DNA from: Certhia americana
Taxonomy: Eukaryota > Chordata > Aves > Passeriformes > Certhiidae
Assembly: GCA_018697195.1 (NCBI GenBank)
Contig: CM031857.1
Coordinates: 53,773,982-53,837,981 of the forward strand
DNA length: 64,000 nucleotides
Direction: 5' to 3'
Shown here: in pieces, positions 30,901 to 40,200 of the stretch
Layout of the letters: the number at the start of each line of letters is the position of its first letter
Numbering within the stretch: position 1 is the first letter of the stretch
Made by a program: the position numbers and the translations under genes
Notes under the pieces: generated by a model
What the model was told of the DNA's origin: nothing
What the model saw: the letters and a program-made list of their open reading frames with translations, nothing else
Databases searched by the model: none

Positions 30901-33518
30901 CTGTGAAAAGGAAATATGTTTCAGTGTGTCAAAAGATGATGTCAGAAGAAAGAACCAGCTCCTTCTCAGTTAGCGTTGCTCTTCTTCAATGACCAAGCAC
31001 AAAAGCATAAGCAAACCTGTCTTCCTACTTCATTTCTAGAGGTGGAGTCCACTGACACCACACTAGGTTTACATTCCACTTTCAGACAGCAAATGTCTGT
31101 TGGAAAATGTGCTGGGGTGACACCTTCCCAACAGTCAAGAAATACTGCATTCTTCTAAGGCTCATAAAAAAAATATCCCTTCATTTTTTGACTTAGAAGA
31201 TAATGACTTCTGTTGCCCAGGGTACCAGAAGCCCAGTGATGCTATGGCAGTGTGGTTACTCTCAAAAGCAGTATGACAGAAGTGAAAGAAAGTAACAATC
31301 TTTTGTCACCACAACCCCTGCCCAGGTTACCAGCAGCTAAATGCATAATACTTAATATCAACAGGCAATGATAAAAGTACTTCCTCTTGTGGAATAGCTT
31401 GATTTGGCACTAACTCTCAACAAAATTTAACGATCTCTTATATTCAGAGAATTTTTTTTAAATATGCAGAAAGTTTGAAGTCCAGTAACAGAAAAACTCA
31501 CAATATTTGGAAACCTACACTACTCATCCAAGGGACACCACCTGCCCTCTGCCATTCCCACCCTTTTCCTGTGCATGACAGTATCACAAATTTAAAACAA
31601 CAAAATGTATAATTAATATTTGTATTTAAAATAAAATTTTAAAAATACATTCAATTAAAAACATGCATTTAGAAGTTCTAATTATAAGTTTCTCCACTGC
31701 AGATTAAAACTGCTGTCCTTATTCGTTACATGTTTTCAGATATTTCCATACATTTACTAAATCTGGATAACATTGGTGGATGGATTACTTCAGAGGATGT
31801 GTGACAGAACAGTCTCTTGTTTCTGGGTCATCAGCTATAATAATGAGTAGGCCATGGGAAATAAAACACTCATCTTGGAAATGCCTCCCCAACTCTCAAG
31901 CTGGAGTGCCCCAAAACTCCAGCAGCAAGCTTTGTTTTGCATGGAGAAGCAAAGATTGCATTTGAAGTTGATAACATAATTTTAATTTCAAAAAAGACAG
32001 ATGTCCACACCACTGATCTCTCCAGTGCTAATGCTGCTATCACCAATCCCAGCCAGAAGACAGGGAATGAGCAGACACCGGATACATCTACCTTGTCAGC
32101 ATTCAGGACCATCTCTCCAGTGGATGGATCAGGGATTTTCTTTTCCCTTTAGAGAATCATTGTGACCACATAGCTCTTTTTTCCCAGCATTCTGCAGGAG
32201 AATGATGCTAGAGCAAGACACAAGCAGCCAAGGTCAGGGCTACCTAACTCCAGCTACCAGAGAAACAACCTGAGTGCATATTTCCTGTAGTGCTGCTGAC
32301 AAACCTCTTACACCCCAAAAGGCAAAGCTATTGCCTTCCAGCTGTAATTTTCATATCAGAAGCAGTGCCAAATATATACTCCTTTCCTCTTTCCCTCCAT
32401 AAATCCAAATTATACTACCTTCAGTGCTCTCCTCCCTGGAACTGGTAAGGTTCTCCTCTTCAAAGAAGTCACACAGCACTGCAAGAGGTGCAGAATGGAC
32501 ACGTAAGTAAGAGACTGGGTGAGAAATTATAGTAAGAGATTGGGTGAGAAATTAAAAATAGTTGTAGCTATTCAGCTTTTCAAAATTTATACAAGTAAAT
32601 ACTACAGTGAGTATCAGGAGGTGCACTGTGTGAGAACATGTTATGTTGAAATAGTCATTCCCCTTTCAAACAGTCATTCCCACGCCTTGTCAAGATCTAG
32701 CTGAGGCACACTCAAACAAGCAATGTGAAGAATTTTTTTTAAATTAGGTCATTTCTTACTGTCCTTCAAGCATGAAGGACAAGATTACCCAAATTACAAG
32801 ATTACCCAAACTTTTCAGCACATTCAAATGAGCCTATATAACCCCCCTGCCCATTACCTCACTGTTTTCCTTTTTTTTTTTTTTTTCCTTAAATTGATGT
32901 GCTCAATACAGCAGTACTACAAATAAATTAATTTATTTGGTGGGAAAAAAGGAAAGCTTTTTTTAGGTAAATAAATTACTGAATCTGTTTCTTGACAAAT
33001 GCAAGATACCCTTCACTGCAAGAATAGTAAGGAGAAGTAAGACAGCACTCTTCTACCACTGCATTGAAGACTCCAAATTTTTATATCCAAGAATCACAGA
33101 ATCAAATAGCTTGGAAGAGACCTCTGAGATCATCCAGTCCAACCTGTGACCAAACTCCAGGATGCCAACTAGACCATGGCTCTGAGTGCCACATCCAGTC
33201 TTCCCTTAAATATTTGCAGGGATGGTGACTCCACCACCTCCGTGGGAAGCCCAGAATGACACAGACAACGTAACACATGCCTTATTTACATTAATTACTT
33301 CATCTTTCCTATGCTGTAAATGAAAAATAAAATAAATTTTAAAAATCAGCCCCAAACCTTTCCATTCATTCTGGATACTTCATTTAGTTGAACAGGAAAA
33401 TAGGTTAAGACAGTTGACTCCTAAAAATGTTTCTTACAAGACCAATGGCTGTCCAAAACATGAATAAATATATATACATATATATTTGTTTTTAAGGCTC
33501 ACTTCTTTTCTGTTCCAT
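15348..33518 (-). CDS. SETDB2: SETDB2, SET domain bifurcated histone lysine methyltransferase (13 coding segments)
   Basis: SETDB2 is a nuclear enzyme that adds methyl groups to histone H3 lysine 9. Thirteen coding segments joined by GT-AG introns with matching phases total 2112 nt, 703 residues plus TAG; mammalian SETDB2 is about 720. Domains: conserved N-terminal helix region ([15 protein letters not shown]); methyl-CpG-binding domain at about 180-222; Cys-rich pre-SET from about 237 to 350; first SET half with [10 protein letters not shown] (about 360); a roughly 235-residue acidic, low-conservation insertion; second SET half with [15 protein letters not shown] (627-641) and [11 protein letters not shown] (672-682); post-SET CxCG-C (691-698). 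The cofactor-binding NHSC and the ELTWDY motif are intact. SETDB2 and CAB39L are divergent neighbours, as in mammals. The first intron holds two solo LTRs and the last an assembly gap, but no coding lesion was found. Confidence 0.95.
15813..15912. other. assembly gap of exactly 100 N
   Basis: A run of 100 N, the conventional placeholder for a gap of unknown length. It is flanked by low-complexity A/C sequence. Confidence 0.98.
15913..16080. repeat. A-rich low-complexity tract beside the gap
   Basis: A long A run, then repeats of A6-8 with CCC or CC, then AAAAC repeats. The left flank (15,720-15,812) has similar A/C-rich composition with CCAAC and CCACC units. On the SETDB2 strand this is a T/G-rich intron segment. 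Hard-to-sequence homopolymers probably caused the gap. Confidence 0.9.
16897..16985 (-). CDS. SETDB2: SETDB2 coding segment 12 (catalytic HSCCPN)
   Basis: Encodes [20 protein letters not shown] then FPWVAFFTN. The HSC that follows the N of the previous segment binds the methyl donor. Acceptor TTACAG, donor CAG|GTGAAT. Confidence 0.96.
16986..17968 (-). other. SETDB2 intron 11
   Basis: No repeat or RNA gene recognised. A 96-codon + strand frame at 17,627-17,917 has several cysteines but no family resemblance and lies antisense in an intron, so it is not called. Confidence 0.7.
17969..18297 (-). CDS. SETDB2: SETDB2 coding segment 11 (insertion end, second SET half)
   Basis: 329 nt beginning [11 protein letters not shown] and ending [17 protein letters not shown], where the catalytic second SET half resumes. 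Acceptor GACAG, donor AAT|GTAAGT. Confidence 0.95.
18970..19063 (-). CDS. SETDB2: SETDB2 coding segment 10 (SET insertion)
   Basis: Encodes [20 protein letters not shown] then [11 protein letters not shown], acidic then lysine-rich. Acceptor CACAG, donor AAA|GTAGGT. Conservation is low; phases 0 in and 1 out fit both neighbours exactly. Confidence 0.82.
20027..20111 (-). CDS. SETDB2: SETDB2 coding segment 9 (SET insertion)
   Basis: Encodes [20 protein letters not shown] then FRNHQLKM, resembling the mammalian block that ends in GKKM. Acceptor GACAG, donor ATG|GTAATC; leaves in phase 0. Confidence 0.88.
20995..21226 (-). CDS. SETDB2: SETDB2 coding segment 8 (SET insertion)
   Basis: Begins GRLMSRAEV directly after the first SET half, then a charged region with FSSKKRKLD, a likely nuclear localisation signal conserved in mammals. 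Acceptor TTTCAG, donor CCT|GTAAGT. This is part of the insertion that bifurcates the SET domain. Confidence 0.93.
21399..21682 (+). mobile_element. CR1 LINE 3' end
   Basis: Typical CR1 tail, antisense within a SETDB2 intron: the block around TTGCCCAGAGAAGCTGTG, then GCCACCTGGTCTAGTG, AAGGTCCCTTCCAATCC and a terminal TCTATGATTTTACGA. It is 5'-truncated. Confidence 0.92.
21966..22135 (-). CDS. SETDB2: SETDB2 coding segment 7 (pre-SET end, first SET half)
   Basis: Encodes [40 protein letters not shown] and [12 protein letters not shown]. The QNRVVQ and GWGVR motifs are the start of the SET fold. Acceptor GACAG, donor CAG|GTAGCA. Confidence 0.97.
23118..23237 (-). CDS. SETDB2: SETDB2 coding segment 6 (pre-SET)
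   Basis: Encodes [20 protein letters not shown] through [10 protein letters not shown], the second Cys cluster of pre-SET. Acceptor TTTTAG, donor TGG|GTAAGA. Confidence 0.95.
23317..23338. repeat. (AC)n microsatellite
   Basis: About eleven uninterrupted CA units in a SETDB2 intron. Confidence 0.95.
24723..25289 (-). CDS. SETDB2: SETDB2 coding segment 5 (MBD and first pre-SET part)
   Basis: The largest segment, 567 nt. It contains FQRRHAKAD, the methyl-CpG-binding domain ([20 protein letters not shown] and the following [15 protein letters not shown]), then the start of pre-SET ([36 protein letters not shown]) with its zinc-binding cysteines. Acceptor AAATAG, donor TAG|GTTGGT. Confidence 0.97.
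25908..26010 (-). CDS. SETDB2: SETDB2 coding segment 4
   Basis: Encodes a linker, [20 protein letters not shown] then [14 protein letters not shown], with acceptor TTTCAG and donor CAG|GTCAGT. It is supported by phase continuity (1 in, 2 out) more than by conservation. Confidence 0.85.
26574..26639 (-). CDS. SETDB2: SETDB2 coding segment 3 (66 nt)
   Basis: Encodes [20 protein letters not shown], matching the QAMxLVNEA block of mammalian SETDB2. Acceptor GCATAG, donor ATG|GTACGT. Confidence 0.9.
28069..28191 (-). CDS. SETDB2: SETDB2 coding segment 2
   Basis: Reads [20 protein letters not shown] followed by [20 protein letters not shown], with acceptor TTTCAG and donor AAG|GTTGGA. It has no internal methionine, so translation must begin upstream. 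Enters in phase 1 and leaves in phase 1. Confidence 0.93.
28437..28441 (+). repeat. target-site duplication, left copy (GCAGG)
   Basis: GCAGG directly before the TGTC that opens the LTR, repeated at 29,862-29,866 after GACA. Confidence 0.88.
28442..29861 (+). mobile_element. solo LTR, 1420 bp
   Basis: Starts TGTCCTGGTTT, a common opening of bird ERV LTRs, and ends CTACGACA; TGTC and GACA are inverted repeats. A 5-bp duplication (GCAGG) flanks it. AATAAA is at 29,780-29,785, and a TATA-like GATAAAAAAG is near 28,849. No internal retroviral sequence remains, so it arose by recombination between two LTRs. The 5-bp duplication fits class III (ERVL) or class I rather than alpha/beta types. It lies antisense in SETDB2 intron 1. 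Confidence 0.88.
29862..29866 (+). repeat. target-site duplication, right copy (GCAGG)
   Basis: Exact partner of 28,437-28,441. Confidence 0.88.
30434..30441 (+). promoter_or_regulatory. TATA box of the 510-bp LTR
   Basis: TATAAAAA about 200 bases inside the LTR and about 195 bases before its AATAAA, the normal U3-R arrangement. Confidence 0.7.
30575..30602. repeat. (TC)n microsatellite inside the LTR
   Basis: About thirteen CT units in the R region of the 510-bp LTR. Confidence 0.95.
33085..33260 (-). mobile_element. CR1 LINE 3' end
   Basis: Starts with AATCACAGAATCA, the reverse complement of the CR1 terminal repeat, followed by the inverted CR1 tail (GAGATCATCCAGTCCAACC, then a segment ending near GGGAAGCCC). 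It lies just downstream of the SETDB2 start exon, in sense orientation with the gene. Confidence 0.9.
33503..33518 (-). CDS. SETDB2: SETDB2 coding segment 1 (16 nt, start codon)
   Basis: ATG followed by codons for E-Q-K-R and one base, then donor GTGAGC. Joined to the next segment it gives MEQKRSDVKTFW, the same length and pattern as the mammalian start (M, five residues, D-x-K-T-F-W). It sits at the edge of the CpG island, as expected for a first exon. The 5' UTR should extend to higher coordinates. Confidence 0.8.
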
Positions 33519-33524
33519 CCTCTG

Positions 33525-34200
33525 GGCACACTCCCGGAGAGCTGTCACCCTGGCTGGGGTGGCGCCGAGCCCGGCTCAGGTCGGGGTCTCGCTGCGCTCC
33601 GGCACGGCCGCAAGGCCTGCGCCGACGGCCGGCGGGCAGGGGCCGGCGTGTCTGTCGGGCTGGGAGGCTGGCATAGGGCGTGCCTGAGCTCAGGGGTCCG
33701 GCCCTAGGTCACTCCCGCACCCCTCAGCGCCTCGTCCCTGGCCCCTCCGCCGGCTTCTTCTCCTTCTTCTGCTTCTTCCCTCCTCCTCCTCCTCTTCCTC
33801 CTTCTCCTTCTCCAGCGCTACACCCGTGCTGCCGCCAGGGGGCGCAACCCCGCCGCGGAGTGCAAGCGACTGTATGTGAGCGGGGTGAGGAGGGCGGGGC
33901 CGCGCCCTCCCCGCGGTTCTCTCTCTCTCCATTGGCTGCGGCGGCAGGAGGGGCGGCGGCATCGGCCAATGGAGGAGGCGGGAGGGCGGGTCGGGGGCGG
34001 GGCCGTGCGGCGGCGGAGAGGCGGTGCAGGAGGGGCGGGGGCACAGCCGAGGGACTGGAGGTGCGTCCGCCATGTTGGAGGGGGCGGGTCGGGCTGTGCC
34101 CGGGGCTGTGGGGGCGCCGGCGCCATCTTGGGGCCGGGAGGATCGCGGGGGTGTGGGAGGGCGTGAGGGCGCTGGGCTGGGCGGGCTGTGGTCTCTTCAT
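33525..34200. promoter_or_regulatory. CpG island, SETDB2 promoter and probably bidirectional
   Basis: Dense CpG and GC boxes (GGGCGG) against an AT-rich background. Two CCAAT boxes face each other (ATTGG at 33,931-33,935, CCAAT at 33,966-33,970), a hallmark of divergent promoters. Two YY1-type elements, read on the minus strand as CAACATGGCG and CAAGATGGCG, lie at 34,068-34,077 and 34,121-34,130. No TATA box. The SETDB2 start codon is at the island's left edge; CAB39L lies in the opposite direction. Confidence 0.85.
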
Positions 34201-37200
34201 CAGTGCATCGTAAATTAAAGCGTTTGCTACGTGAACGAGTTGCGTAACTTCACTGCTGGCCTCTGCTCTTCTTCCTTGCTGGCTGCGCTGCCGCCGTATG
34301 AAGCGCTAAATTACCGCTGACCTTCTCTGTTCGAAGTGTGAAAATAAAGTTTTATATCTCCCTTTAAAATTTTCAGCTGCGTTGCCTTTGCGAGTGTTGG
34401 TGTGGCTATGTAAAGATGTTTTTCAGAGAGGAAAAAATACAGCTCCACTTCTAAAAAGTAGGGAGGGCACTTTTTTTTTTTTTCCTTTCTTTCTTGGCAC
34501 TTCTTTTTTGCTACCACTTTAAAGCTGTAGAGATAAAACATGATATGCTAAAATTATCGTGAAAGTATTTCCCATCTTTTAGGTATTGCCAATTGTGTGT
34601 CGGAGGGTAGAAATGTGATTATTCTGGGGATGAGAATGCTGTATTTATGTGACTTGAGCTCTCATCTCACTCAAGATCCTCCAGAAGATTTTGATGTCCT
34701 GCATCTGCTTTGTGCTTCTACGAAACCTTTTTAAAATGTTAACACAGATGTACCTGCATCTGTGAAGTTCAGCCCATGAGAACTGCCCAGCTCCCCAGTC
34801 AGGAATGAGACGACTCAAAGAAACATTGCTGGGAACAGGATGGTTCAGCACTCCTGATGTGCTGACAAATCTCTCAATAAAAACAGTAGTTTATTATGTT
34901 TTTGAGAAGAAACTTCTCCCTTGTAATTGTTCATTTTAAAATTAAGCACAAGCTTTTCTTGCTCTTGGAATATTCTGCGTTATGAGATGATGCTTGCAGA
35001 TTAATTTCGCTTTGCTGAATTATTAATATGTGTTCTTGTGAGGGTTAGGAAAGACTTGAGGCTTTACAATTGTACATATGGAATAAACCAAATACAGAGA
35101 AGATGGAGCACAGTGCTGGAAGAATCTGAAAGAACATGACTGCCTGCCTTGGACAAATTTTGAATTTATTAATATATTAGAAAGTACTAATAGATTTTGC
35201 TTGCTGTTTGAAACAAAAAGAATGGGAAATACTTCTTTCTTAAAATTAATGTCTTAGGGCAAAATTAATGAAGCACTTTTGAAACATGCCTGAGTTTTCT
35301 TCATTTTGCTTTCAGCCTAAAACTGTAAGATAGGCTTTCTGCAACATAGCAGCAAATTCTGCCAGTGAATCAGTAAGCTCACTTCTTCCCAAACCTGTTA
35401 GGTGGCAGAAGCTCACAAGCGATGCTGATCTGACATCCCAACAACCTGCCTGCAGCTCTCCTCCAGCAGCAGTGTGAGCTTCCCGGGGCTCTGCAGTCAG
35501 GACCCTGGACTGACTACCTGTGCCCAGAGGTGAGAGCAGCGCTCCCACATGCTTACACGCTTGCTGGCCCCTTTGCTGGTTGAGTTAAAATGATCAATTG
35601 CATAGACAGGCAGAGTGCAACTAGCTCCTTGGAGTGGGAAGAGGTGAACCTGCTCCCAAAGGAATTCATCGAGTTCCCTGCTCCAGGGATGTTTTTTTCA
35701 TCTTGAATGCAGTGGGGATTTGGGTTTTTCCTCATATGACCAGATAGAGTTGGGTGAGGTAGAGACACACTAGTCAAACTCCAACAAGCAGCAAAGCAGT
35801 TAAAACCATGGACTGGAAACCTGGGGGCATTCAGAAAATGTTTTTAAAATTCTGATAGAGCTTTTTGTTCTTTTCTGATGGGCTTGGCTCTTTTTTTATT
35901 GACTCTTCTTAAAAACATTGTCACATCCATTGAATACTTCTGCCAGCTCCTGCTCTGTTGCATCCTCCCTGTTATATCCTTGGTGATTTAACTTGCTCCC
36001 TTACAGATGAGTGTCTGCACTTCATTCTTTCAAAATGCAACTTTAACATGATCTTCTCTTTTATGACATTGTTTAATTTGTATGGTTTATATGTAGTCTC
36101 TTGTTATTCACACGTTTATCTTCAGTAAGGCAACAGAACAGAGAACAGGCAATTCCATGCAGATCATAGATCATGCTTACTTTACAAATTGGTTGCCAAC
36201 AAAATGGTTTTACTGAGGCAGCTGTTGGTTTATCTTAGAAAATTTGCTGTAACGTATCATTATCTATGAAGACACAGGCTAATATTCCCTGTAGGTATGC
36301 TGCTCACTAATTGGACTCAGAGTAGTTACAGGCCCTCAGTATGTTTTGTTACTATGTTTTGTAATTCTTTTGCTATTGTAGATATGGTACAAGGTTATTC
36401 AGATTTTATTTTTTTCCAGGTATTAAATGAAAGAAAGGGGAGATTATGGGTCTTTGAGAAGCCTGGAAATTAATTTTGTTCTACCTCTGGTGTAAGCATG
36501 TTTGCATTCTTGGCAACTAAAAGTCTAAAATTGTCTGTTTGAGAAGTGGAGGTTCTAAAATCATAGGCTGTTATAGTCCTAAGGGAATCTTAAAACACAG
36601 GCAGAGACTGGCTAGGAAAAGGAAAGGAAAAATTTGTGTCACTGTTTTAACAATAGACTTCTTTCATGTGGAGGACCTAGATGTCTGTTAATTACTAACT
36701 GGCTTGATGGTTTTGGAATCTGGCCCAATATGCTGAAACTCTTAACTATCCACTGGCTGGCATTTTCTTCAAGGTCTACATTAGGAAACTGGTGATGCAG
36801 TGGATTTAATCTTTACTGACTGTTTACATAGTAGAGGGGTTTTCAGTTTCAGCCATATTTCTGTCTAACAGTCTCAATGTTCATTGCCAGCAAAGATTCC
36901 AGGCAGCTGTGTGAGCACAGAAAGCAAGGACTGGTTTGGATGTTAGATAATGTCGGACCAAGCTGAGCAGCGTGTGTTGCTTTGCTGTACCACGGCCCCA
37001 CCACACTGATCAAGACCTAAAACTCTGCCCTCTAATTTTGGGTGACGTGGATGAATTAACAAGATCTGAAAGCCTATGATTATAAGTGCACTTGAAAGGG
37101 CCTGAGATCTCTGGAAACCAGGCAGTAGATGTATATGATGAAAGGAATCAAAAATAAATGGATGCCTCAATCCCTTTTTATCTTTGTATTTCCATATGAA

Positions 37201-40200
37201 CACAGCAATATATTTATCTGAAATAAATTTTCACTGGTACTTTCTGAAGTAAAGCTTGTGGTTTTGAAGTATTCTGACCCTTTTGATGGCTCTTTGTGGG
37301 TTTGCCTTCAGGGTAAAGTATGCACACAAACTATTTTGATTAAATAAACACTTAGCAGACATTAAGCAATCTGCAAGAATTAATGAATTTGTGGTGTTCC
37401 CACTTGAAGAGATGATCTGTGGGGACCCCCAGAACTTCATTCTGATTTGCCTTTTAACATTTGAATCCAAGTGTGGGGGCAGCTGCCTCTCTGGTACTGG
37501 CTGATAGAAGGTTGATGGGCTGGTGCTGTTCTTGGTAGGTGCTGTGCAAAGGCCAGAGAGGCGGTGCCTGGTGTAGAATTGGACTTGAACTAATAGAAGC
37601 CCTCAAAAGGAGGCATAAGGCAATAACCTGAAGTCATTCTTGTGTGTGGTGAAAAAAAACCACTTTCAAATAAAACTGAAACCTGTAAGGTTTCAAGTGT
37701 ACTAAAGGGAATTTCATTAAAACCTTAGAAAACAGGGTAGATACGTGTTGTGGTGTGGAGGCTCAACAATAGAGCTCTTTATAAGAATATTCTGGACTAA
37801 ACAGTCCTTAGTCACAGCTTCCTGTGGGAAAATTAATTTAGTTGAAGAAAATTCTTATTTTTTAGTTGATTTTTTTCCTTGATCCAGTTAGATTTGCTTC
37901 ATCACCCCTTGGTTTGGCTTAACTTTGTAGAGGTCTGGAACCAGCAGGTGTGAAGAACAGGAGGAGCAAGAATGGGAGGAAGTATTGTCCTGTTAGTATT
38001 TATTTAATTTGGTTTTGTTTATAAGCATTTTGAAGGGTCAGGGAAGCCACAGTCCCCTGAATGTTTAAAATTAGCACTGTCAAAGAAAGAAACAATCCAG
38101 ATGTCCCTGTGCTTCTTGGACTGCCCTGTTCCTCTATGTCATTACTCAGGTTGGGGTTCAAAAAAAATCCCAAAAAAGCACCCAAAATAAAACAAACAAA
38201 CAAAACCCCCAAACAAAATCAACAACAACAGCAACAAAAGCCTCCACAAAACTTACTTGGCTCAGCTATTTTTATCTGAATAACTTTTCCCATCTCATTT
38301 GCTGTTCAATCACTTGGTATTTGTGCTTTTCTCAGGGAATTGGAGGTGGCCTAGGTGCAAAATGAGCATCTGGAAATCAATGGATTGATTTCTCATGTTA
38401 TTGTTGATGGCATTTATCTCTGTTTAATGTGCCTGAGCCAAGTATTTCTATAGTATTAGCAAAGTGGTGGTATGGGAAAAATACTTGTATCTAGGTTATT
38501 TTGGATGGTCTCATCATGTGGCAGAGCCTGGACCTATCTATTTCTCAGTTGTGCTGTATCAAAATCCCTTCCTGAATTTTACGGACAGTGGAGACAGTTT
38601 TCTCTTGTGAGTGCTTGCCTTTAACTTTGTTATTACCTTTTTTTTCCCTGTAAAATTCTTGAATGACTGGAACTGAAGAAGCTGTGTTGAAAATATGTTT
38701 AACATTCTTTCACTAAGTGAACTGTGGGCCCAAATCTTTGTAACCTTTTCTTATTAAGGAAAAAAAGAAGCCCTTTTTCATAAGAAATATTCCTCAAGTG
38801 ATTCCAGTGTATGAATTTGGCATTCCTCTCACAGAAGTAGATACATATGCTATTTGTTACAAAGAAATCACAATTTAGATTACATTCAGGCTGGCATTAA
38901 AAAAAAAAAAAAGCTTTAATAAGACGAATACATAGATACATAAATGTAATGTGCATTTTAAAAAAACTCCACCAAACATTTCTGCTTATCATAATGAAGT
39001 GTGTGGAATTGCTTTCTGTCAAGTTTGTGATGAATCAGTTACTTGAGAAGTTGTTTGGTAGCATAATTTGCCTTCACTTAAAATGAAGGATCATTTTTAA
39101 GAATGGAATGATTTTTTCAACAAATTCATAGCAAGGTGTTACTACACTTGCATCAACATATCAAGACGTTTGGTTGCACCTGCTTGTAGATATCACAAAA
39201 GGGACGTTATTTTTTTAAACTGTTTTTTGTTGCGGTATATTGTAGAAATATTTTAAATTGCATCCCCTCCAAAAATCTTCATAACTGGATGGATTTTTTT
39301 TCCCCTTTTGTCCTTTTCATATTGTCCATATTGATAGAGGTAGTTCCAAAAATTTCTTACAATTTACATTTAGTAAGTCCTCCACACTTCTCACTTCTCC
39401 AAATGCTGCACTTTTAGGGGAGATAAGAGGGGTTTGTTTTTTTCCTGGCTGTTAAATTTTCATGGTGCCCAGCAGGCTGATTTGCCTCCCTCTGCAGTCA
39501 TGTCATTCCTAGAACTGATGCCAGGGAGGTGATGGCAGTAAGGGCTAGAATTCTCATTTTGACAGCAATGTGTCCTTAGAGCAACTTGATAAATTATGAA
39601 ACAGCATTTAAATTTTTTTTTTACTGCTAGAGTTGAAAACACCTCTTCTGATATCACAGTAATCATTATACCTTGTTTTTTTCTGCTGCAAGAGAAAATA
39701 ATTGAAATGGAAGAAAGTACTGCTGCATAACTGGATTTGGAAATGTGGGGACACTTGTGTGACAGCCATCAATCAGATCTTTGGGTGGTCTTTCTTAAAG
39801 ATCCTGTGTCAATATAGCACAAACACACTTGTACAAATTTATACATACAAATTTATTGCAGCAAAAATACAGTTTGTTTGCTCTTAAGTGTGGGAAGGAA
39901 GTTGTGTGCGGCATTTTAAGTCAAGGCACTGGAGACCAGAGTTTAATATTACGTGGGAAGGTTCATTTCCAGCAGCTGTAGTGTCCTGAGCATTCAGCTC
40001 TTTGTTTTGCCTATTTTCATATGTCAGCAGGGAGGCATGGCTGTATCAGCTTTCCCTCTTCAAGTGTACTTTTTAATTGTGTATGCTTACTTTCTGCAGT
40101 TCACTGGCAGTCACACATCTCTTTTTCACTTCTTCAAATAAGCAAAACTTATTTTGGACTGCCAGTTCATGGTGGTCATTCACTACCTGTTGCTTTTGGC

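Larger units (their letters stand above)
28192..33502 (-). other. SETDB2 intron 1
   Basis: About 5.3 kb between the 16-nt start segment and segment 2. It holds two solo LTRs (28,442-29,861 and 30,235-30,744) and a CR1 tail (about 33,085-33,260), so roughly 40 percent is transposon-derived. Small local duplications occur at about 32,505-32,555 and 32,770-32,810. Confidence 0.8.

Noticed and set aside
33680..34213. Long open frames on both strands in the CpG island
   Set aside because: GC-rich sequence has few stop codons; the translations are Pro/Arg/Gly-rich low complexity, and the true SETDB2 start is a 16-nt segment at the island edge.
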